This document shows, piece after piece, positions 8,741-13,639 of a stretch of 13,639 bases of DNA. The notes under the pieces were generated by a model. The model saw nothing but the letters and a program-made list of their open reading frames with translations. It searched no databases and was not told the DNA's origin. The first letter of the stretch is position 1. The number at the start of each line of letters is the position of its first letter. Position numbers and translations under genes: made by a program. Where the stretch lies: contig JASWJB010000587.1 of the NCBI GenBank assembly GCA_032433595.1, positions 1-13,639 on the forward strand, given 5' to 3'. The DNA comes from Conoideocrella luteorostrata. Taxonomy: Eukaryota > Ascomycota > Sordariomycetes > Hypocreales > Clavicipitaceae.

Positions 8741-10671
8741 CGATGATGGTGGTGGTGGCAGGCCAAGATTCTGGTCAAGATTCCGGTCACGAAAGTAGCG
8801 GTCGGGAGGGGGAAAAGTCACCTGATAATGATGATACCGCTGCTGATGATGCTATTCCTGCTGATGATGTTGCTGGCACGCAAGAAATGCCGCTGCTGCT
8901 CATGGTGCCACTGCTGCTGTTATCACTTGGGAGAGAGGAAAATTCAGCACTCACGAGAGGGAAGAGTCAGCTAATGATGCTACGGCCGCTGCTGCTGATG
9001 GCCACAGGTCAGGATTCTGGCCACGATTGTATCGTCGGGAGGGGGAAAAGTCAGATGCTCCTGCTGCTGATGACGACAATGCTGCTTGCCGCTAATGAGA
9101 GTGTAGCTGCCCACGTAAAAATATCGCTGCTGCCGCTGCTGCTGCTGATGAAAATAATGATGATGGCCATAGGTTAGGATTCTGGTCACAATTTCGGTTA
9201 CAATTGTATCGGTCGGGAGAGGGAAAGTCAGATGCTCCTGCTACTTGTGACGACAATTCCGCTGCTGCTAATTAGAATATTGCTGCCCACGTAGAAATGT
9301 CGCTGCTGATGATGCCGCTGCTGCTGATGGCCACAGGTCAGGCAGGATGCCGGTCGGGATTCCGGTCAAGATTGTATCGGTCGGGAGGGGGAAAAGTCGG
9401 ATGCTCCTGCTGCTGATAACGAGAATGCCTCTGCTGCTAACGATAATGCCTCTGCTGCTAATGAGAATGTTGCTGCCCACGTAGAAATATCGCAGCTGCA
9501 GCTGCTGAACATACCGTTGCCGATGATAATGCTGTTGCTGTTAATGATGGAGCGGTCAGCAAAGGGCAAAAGTCAGCACTCGGGAGAGGGAAGGGTTACC
9601 TGATGATGCTGATGCCGCCGCCGCTGCTGCTGCTACTGATAATAATGATCATTGCCACAGGTTAGGATTCTGGTCACGATTTCGGTCCCAATTTCGGTTA
9701 CGATTTCGGTCATGATTGTATCGGTCGGGACGGGCAAAAGTCACATGCTCCTGCTGCTGATGACGATAATGCCTCTGCTGCTAATGAGAATATTGCTGCC
9801 CACGTAGAAATGTCGCTGCTAATGATGATGGCCACAAGTTAGGATTCTGGTCACCATAGTAGAGGTCGGGAGGGGGAAAAGTCACCTGATAATAATGATG
9901 ATGATGCTGCCGTTCCTGCTGATGATGTTGCTGCCCACGCAAGAAACGTCGCTGCTGCTGCTGATGTTGCTGCTGCTGGCAGCACCTGGGAGAGGGAAAA
10001 AGTCAGCACTCACGAGAGGGAAGAGTTAGCTGATGATGATGCTGAAGATACTGCTGCTGCGGATAATAATAATGATAGCCACAGGTTAGGATTCTAGTTA
10101 TAATTTTGGTCACGATTTCGGTCACGATTATATCGGTCGGGAGGGGAAAAAGTTAGATGCTCCTGCTATTAATGACGATACTCCCGCTGTTGCTAATAAG
10201 AATATTGCTGCCCACGTGGAAATGTCGCTGCTGCCGCTGCTGATGATGCTGTTGCTGCTGATGATAGAGCAGTCAGCAGAAGGCAAAAGTTAGCACTCGG
10301 GAGAAGGAAGAGTTACCTGCTGATGACAATGCTGCTTCTGATGATGATGCTGTTGCTGATAATGATGCCGCTGCCGCTACTGGTGATGCCGCTGCTTGTG
10401 ATGAAAATGTTGCTGTATGGCTGCTGCCCGCTGCTGATGATGCCGTTGCTTCTGATGAGGATATTGGTGCCCACGCAAGAAATGCCGCTGCCGCCGCCGC
10501 CGCTGCTGATGAGGATGTTGTGTTGCTGCCCAAGCAAAAATGTCGCTGCTATCGCTGTTGCTGTGAGCACTTGGGAGAGGGAAGAAAGCAGCATTCACGA
10601 GAGAGAAGAAGTCAGTTAATAATAATGCTGCCGCCGCCGCTGCTGCTACTGATAATAATAATGATAGCCAC
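8741..10671. repeat. higher-order satellite, left block (GCT/GCC/GAT triplets plus spacer modules A, B, C)
   Basis: Runs of GCTGCTGATGATGCC-type triplets alternate with conserved spacers. Module A (CCACAGGTTAGGATTCTGGT.. then TCGGTCGGGAGGGGGAAAAG) starts near 8758, 9002, 9166, 9329, 9654, 9830 and 10078. Module B (GAGCGGTCAGCARAGGGCAA.. then ACTCGGGAGAGGGAAG) is at about 9550 and 10266. Module C (GAGCACTTGGGAGAGGGAAA.. then CAGCACTCACGAGAGGGAAG) is at about 8924, 9982 and 10563. A 12-bp sub-repeat GGTCACGATTTC is nested in A. Frames give Ala/Asp, Leu/Met or, on the other strand, Ser/Ala/Ile/His/Gln, and all are broken at modules, so this is most likely not coding. Confidence 0.9.
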
Positions 10672-11126
10672 TTTGTCAGGTAGAAAAGAACACACCAAAC
10701 AACCTGTGTAACTAGTTGTACTATTCAGTGTTAACCGATCAAGTGGTTCGTGCACTTAAGTTGCCTTTATCTTATCGCGAAAGTTGCTCAAGCCAGCGCG
10801 GACAAGCCCGTGGGTCGGTGTTAGGAAGCTATATCGTAAGATAGCAAGGTCACTATTCAATTGAGCTTGCAGTTATACTCTATCACATCTGATCAAATGG
10901 TCCAGGTATCCTAGTAGTTAGTATCTGCGATAACAGGCTTCCGAAGGCAAAGTCAAAGTTTCAAAAAGGCAAAATTGCTTCACAAAGAAGGCATGATTTC
11001 TTTTTATTCTGAGGGTAGCTATGCCAACTATAAATACACTGATCAAAAGCTGACTAACGCCTTCTCTGCAAAAGAATAATCTTCCCCCGCGTAGCTACCC
11101 TAGGGGTGATCAAATTCCCGCACAAA
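10672..11126. mobile_element. 455-bp non-repetitive insert in the satellite, candidate small mobile element
   Basis: The satellite line ..AATGATAGCCAC/AGGTTAGGATTCTGG is split here. CCAC occurs on both sides (10668-10671 and 11127-11130), as expected for a 4-bp target duplication. The insert ends are TTTGTCAGG and GCACAAA, so TTTGT/ACAAA form a 5-bp terminal inverted match. Inside are a TATAAATA box at about 11029 and an imperfect inverted repeat (11013/11089). There is no open frame of note. It could be a MITE-like element, or a solo LTR given the TGT..ACA ends, although flanks taken directly at TG/CA do not match. Confidence 0.5.
11013..11100. repeat. imperfect inverted repeat within the insert
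   Basis: GGGTAGCTATGC at 11013-11024 pairs with GCGTAGCTACCC at 11089-11100, 11 of 12 positions complementary, around a 64-bp loop containing TATAAATA and a CTGACTAAC motif. It may be an internal end of an older element or an RNA stem. Confidence 0.65.
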
Positions 11127-12956
11127 CCACAGGTTAGGATTCTGGTCACGATTTCGGTCCCAATTTCGGTAACGATTTCGGTCGCGATTTCGGTCACGAT
11201 TGTATCGGTCGGGAGGGAGAAAGTTAGATACTCCTGCTACTGATGACGATGATCACGCTGCTAATAAGAATGTTGCGCCCACGTAGAAATATCGCTGCTG
11301 CTACTGTCGATAATACCGTTGCTAATGATAAATGCTGTTGCTGCTGATTATAGAGCGGTCAGCAGAGGGCAAAAGTTAATACCCGGGAGAGGGAAGAGTT
11401 ACCTGCTGATGATGATGCCGCTGCCGCTCCTGGTAATGCCGCTGCTTGTGATGAGAATGCTGCTGTATCGGTGCTGCCGCTGCCGCTGATACCCTTGCTT
11501 CTGATGAGGATATTGATGCCCACGCAAAAAATGTCGCTGGTACCGCTGCTGATGATGTTACTGGGGATGTTGCTGCTAATGCCGCTGTTGCTGTGAGCAC
11601 TTGAGAGAGGGAAAAAAGCCAGCACTCACGAGAGAGGAGAAGTCAGTTGATGATGGTGCTGCCGCCGCCGCTGCTGCTGCTGATAATAATGATGATGGCC
11701 ACAGGTTGGGATTCTGGTCAGGATATTGGTCACGATTATAGCGGTCGGAAGGGGAAAAGTCAGCCGATAATGATGATGGTGATGGTGATGCCGCTGCTGA
11801 TGATGCCGTTCCTGCTGATGATGCTGTTGCTGCTGATGATGGAGCGGTTAGCAGAGGGCAAAAGTCAGCACTCGGGAGAGGGAAGTGTTACCTGCTGATG
11901 ACGATGCTGCCGCTGCTAATGATGCCGTTGCTCCTGATGAGGATATCGGTGCCCATGCAAGAAATGACGCTGCCGCCTCCGCCGCTGCTGATGAGGATGT
12001 TGCTGCCCACGCAAAAAAAATGTCGCTGCTACCGCTGCTAATAATGTTGCTGCTAATGCCGCTGTTGCTGTGAGCACTTGGGAGAGGGAAAAAAGCCAGC
12101 ACTCACGAGAGAGAAGAGTCAGTTGATGATGATGATGCTGCTGCGGATAATAATGATGATGGCCACAGGTTAGGATTCTGGTTACAATTTCGGCCACGAC
12201 TTCGGTCACGATTTCGGTCACGATTGTATCGGTCGGTCGGGAGGGGAAAAAGTTAGAGTGCTCCTGCTACTGCTAACGATAATCCCGTTGCCGCTAATGA
12301 GAATATTGCTGCCCACGTATAAATGTCGCTGCTGCCGCTGCTGATGATGCCGTTGCTGTTGATGATGGAGCGGTTAGCAGAGGGCAAAACTCAGCACTTG
12401 GGAGAGGTAAGAGTTACCTGCTGATGATGATGATGCTGCTGATGCCCCCGCCGCCGTTGATGATGATGATGACGATAATGCCGCTGCTCCTGCCGCTGAT
12501 GATGATGATGATGATGATGATGACGTCGCCGCCGATGATGATGCCGTTGCTGCTGATTAGCATGTTACTACCACTCAAGAAACGCCGCTGCTGCTGTCAG
12601 TACCTGGGAGAGGGGAAAAGTCAGCACTCACGACAGGAAGAGTCAGCTAATAATGATGATGATGCCGCTGCTGCTGATAATGGTGATAATAATGATGATA
12701 ATGATGATAACGCCGCCGCCGCCGATGATGATGCCGTTGCTGCTGATTAGAATGTTACTGCCACGCAAGAAACGCCGCTGCTGCTGTCAGCCCCGGGGAG
12801 AGGGGAAAAGTCGGCACTCACGAGAAGAAGAGTCAGCCAATAATGATGATAATGCCGCTGCTGATGATGATGACGATGCCGCCGCCGCCGCCGCTGCTGA
12901 TGATGATGATGCCACTGATGATGCCGCCGCTGCTGCTGATGCCAACGCAAGAATAG
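11127..12956. repeat. higher-order satellite, right block (complete A-B-C units)
   Basis: It continues the left block with more regular order: A at 11127, B at 11352, C at 11595; A at 11698, B at 11840, C at 12070; A at 12161, B at 12367, C at 12601 and again at 12793. The first two complete units are about 571 and 463 bp and the last is expanded by extra triplets. Module A at 11150 holds five 12-bp sub-units of GGTCACGATTTC type. Beyond 12956 the triplet pattern stops. Confidence 0.9.
12498..12521 (+). repeat. (GAT)8 microsatellite inside the satellite
   Basis: Eight uninterrupted GAT triplets, the longest pure triplet run noticed in the block. It is a likely site of length polymorphism. 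Confidence 0.95.
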
Positions 12957-13173
12957 CAGGCAGCGCCCACTGTACAATAGCAGAGTTTGCTCGGTCGGGG
13001 GACCAGCGAGCGAGCGAGCGAGCTCATACGGGGCTGGTACGTAGCACAGAGTAACACAACCACCACAACCACAACAACACAGCAGCAATACCACGAGACA
13101 AGACGGAAATTAGTGTAAAAGAAACACAGGGGCGTAGCGTATATAATTACATAAAGGGCAGACCGCGAAATAA
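12957..13173. other. gene-free spacer to the right of the satellite
   Basis: No gene is seen. The stretch holds the AGCG microsatellite (13005-13022), an A/C-rich segment (ACCACCACAACCACAACAAC, 13059-13078) and an AT-rich TATATAATTACATAAAG segment at about 13140 that could serve as a TATA-like promoter element for the downstream open frame. This is speculative. Confidence 0.4.
13005..13022 (+). repeat. (AGCG)4.5 microsatellite
   Basis: An uninterrupted AGCG tetranucleotide run of 18 nt, directly after the satellite field ends. Confidence 0.95.
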
Positions 13174-13605
13174 AAACACCTGCTGCGTAATCTACAAAAA
13201 AACCTGCCTGGCCGGTCCGCAGGTCAGCAATCCAGCGATCAGGGGGCTTCCGACACAGCACAACCACGACACCACGACACCACAACCAGCGCATCAGATA
13301 AAACCAAACCTGGTGTAACAGATGCACAAAAGTCCAGCGCACAAGATGTAATTAAAGTTGAGGCACAAAACAAACTACCCAACGTGCAATCCGCCAAAAT
13401 GCGCGGCTCACATGCCAACCAGGACAACTCGCCCACCAGCGCCCGTAGCAGGCCCAAACCTGGCGCAAACGCCTCGCAAACGCCCGGCGCACACGATGCA
13501 GCCAAAATAAACGCGATACGAGGCACTCCCGGCGCGCGCGGCAACTCTGCGGCGGGCAGCGCACAAAATGCCGGCGGGATAGGTGGTTTTTCGCTCGCGT
13601 TGTGA
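13174..13605 (+). CDS. unidentified open frame with 50-codon internal duplication (tentative)
   Basis: The frame is open for 143 codons from a TAA at 13171 to TGA at 13603-13605. The first ATG is at 13399, so either the start is non-ATG, an upstream exon is spliced in, or this is a decayed gene. The reading is rich in Ala, Ser, Gln, Gly and Asn. Two segments align 50 codons (150 nt) apart around the shared PKPG/TKPG sites: TSASDKTKPG at about 13287-13316 and TSARSRPKPG at about 13437-13466, followed by similarly spaced Gln, Ala, Asp and Lys residues. At DNA level CCAAACCTGG recurs at 13304 and 13454. The last codons fall in the dispersed 39-bp repeat. No family is recognised; a low-complexity or Gag-like fragment is possible. 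Confidence 0.3.
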   Translation, partial: KHLLRNLQKNLPGRSAGQQSSDQGASDTAQPRHHDTTTSASDKTKPGVTDAQKSSAQDVIKVEAQNKLPNVQSAKMRGSHANQDNSPTSARSRPKPGANASQTPGAHDAAKINAIRGTPGARGNSAAGSAQNAGGIGGFSLAL

Positions 13606-13635
13606 GAAAAAGGAGAAGACTGGGAGCGGGAAAAG
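13597..13635 (+). repeat. 39-bp dispersed direct repeat, right copy
   Basis: Near-identical to 7791-7830 and in the same orientation. The window ends four bases later, so how far the repeat continues cannot be seen. The sequence before the two copies differs apart from a weak GCGCGTTG/CTCGCGTTG match. Confidence 0.85.
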
Positions 13636-13639
13636 TAGA

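Noticed and set aside
8231..8790. Minus-strand frames over the ~73-bp minisatellite with recurring RAREIDL / FRDLHLLTSS-like peptides.
   Set aside because: The similar peptides reflect the DNA repeat; unit lengths are mostly not multiples of three and stops interrupt the frame.
11098..11121. GGGGTGATCAAATTCCCG, resembling a tRNA T-arm/B box, after TAGCTATGCC as a possible A box.
   Set aside because: The loop does not fit the TTCRANY pattern without an extra base, and no acceptor stem or anticodon arm could be folded, so no tRNA is called.
10674..11124. The insert as a solo LTR with TGT..ACA termini.
   Set aside because: Taken exactly at TG/CA, the flanking bases (CACTT and AACCA) are not a duplication; the CCAC duplication fits only if two extra bases at each end belong to the element. 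Kept only as an alternative.
8980..13342. Many 60-170 codon open frames on both strands inside and beside the satellite (poly-Ser/Ala, Leu/Met, His/Gln).
   Set aside because: They follow from the stop-poor triplet composition, overlap on both strands, and break at every spacer module; none shows a recognisable domain or intron structure.
1..13639. A gasdermin-like partner gene for the S8 protease.
   Set aside because: No open frame of suitable length and character was found near the protease; the only neighbours are the NLR and repeats.

Overview
The window looks like nuclear DNA of a filamentous ascomycete (Pezizomycotina, perhaps a sordariomycete). The reasons are short GT-AG introns of 55-57 bp with CTAAY-type branch points and two large genes built from domain combinations typical of fungal self/non-self recognition. 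No bacterial signals were seen, and the species cannot be named from the sequence alone.

Positions 1-143 hold only a possible 23-codon tail of an upstream gene. Positions 144-2927 (minus strand) carry a gene for an intracellular protein of about 890 residues: an N-terminal helical/DUF7580-like region followed by a subtilisin (peptidase S8) domain whose Asp/His/Asn/Ser catalytic set is complete. Two introns join its three open blocks. One in-frame TGA near the N-terminus is either a disabling mutation or lies in a third intron. A 267-bp intergenic stretch separates it, head to head, from a plus-strand gene (3195-7664, one intron). That gene encodes a 1470-residue NLR-type receptor with the order helical N-terminus, C2H2 zinc fingers (AcuF-like), PNP_UDP nucleoside phosphorylase/nucleosidase domain, NB-ARC NTPase, TPR. 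The last TPR copy was truncated by an 86-nt loss that shifts the frame, so the annotated C-terminus is an out-of-frame reading of TPR DNA.

The remaining 6 kb (7665-13639) is almost gene-free and dominated by repeats. It holds a short stretch with hairpins (7696-7975), about ten degenerate units of a ~73-bp minisatellite with a palindromic AACGAGCTCGTT core (7976-8707), and a long higher-order satellite made of GCT/GCC/GAT triplets punctuated by three conserved spacer modules, here called A, B and C (8741-12956). The satellite is interrupted by a 455-bp non-repetitive insert flanked by CCAC on both sides. The right end has a short AGCG microsatellite, an open frame of 143 codons with a 50-codon internal duplication, and a 39-40 bp sequence also present at 7791, so a ~5.8-kb interval containing the whole repeat field is bracketed by direct copies.

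Working hypothesis (inference): the divergent protease and zinc-finger/PNP/NB-ARC/TPR genes are a co-regulated immunity or cell-death pair. The PNP domain would act as a nucleotide-depleting effector. The receptor lies next to rapidly evolving repeat DNA and its ligand-sensing array is decaying.
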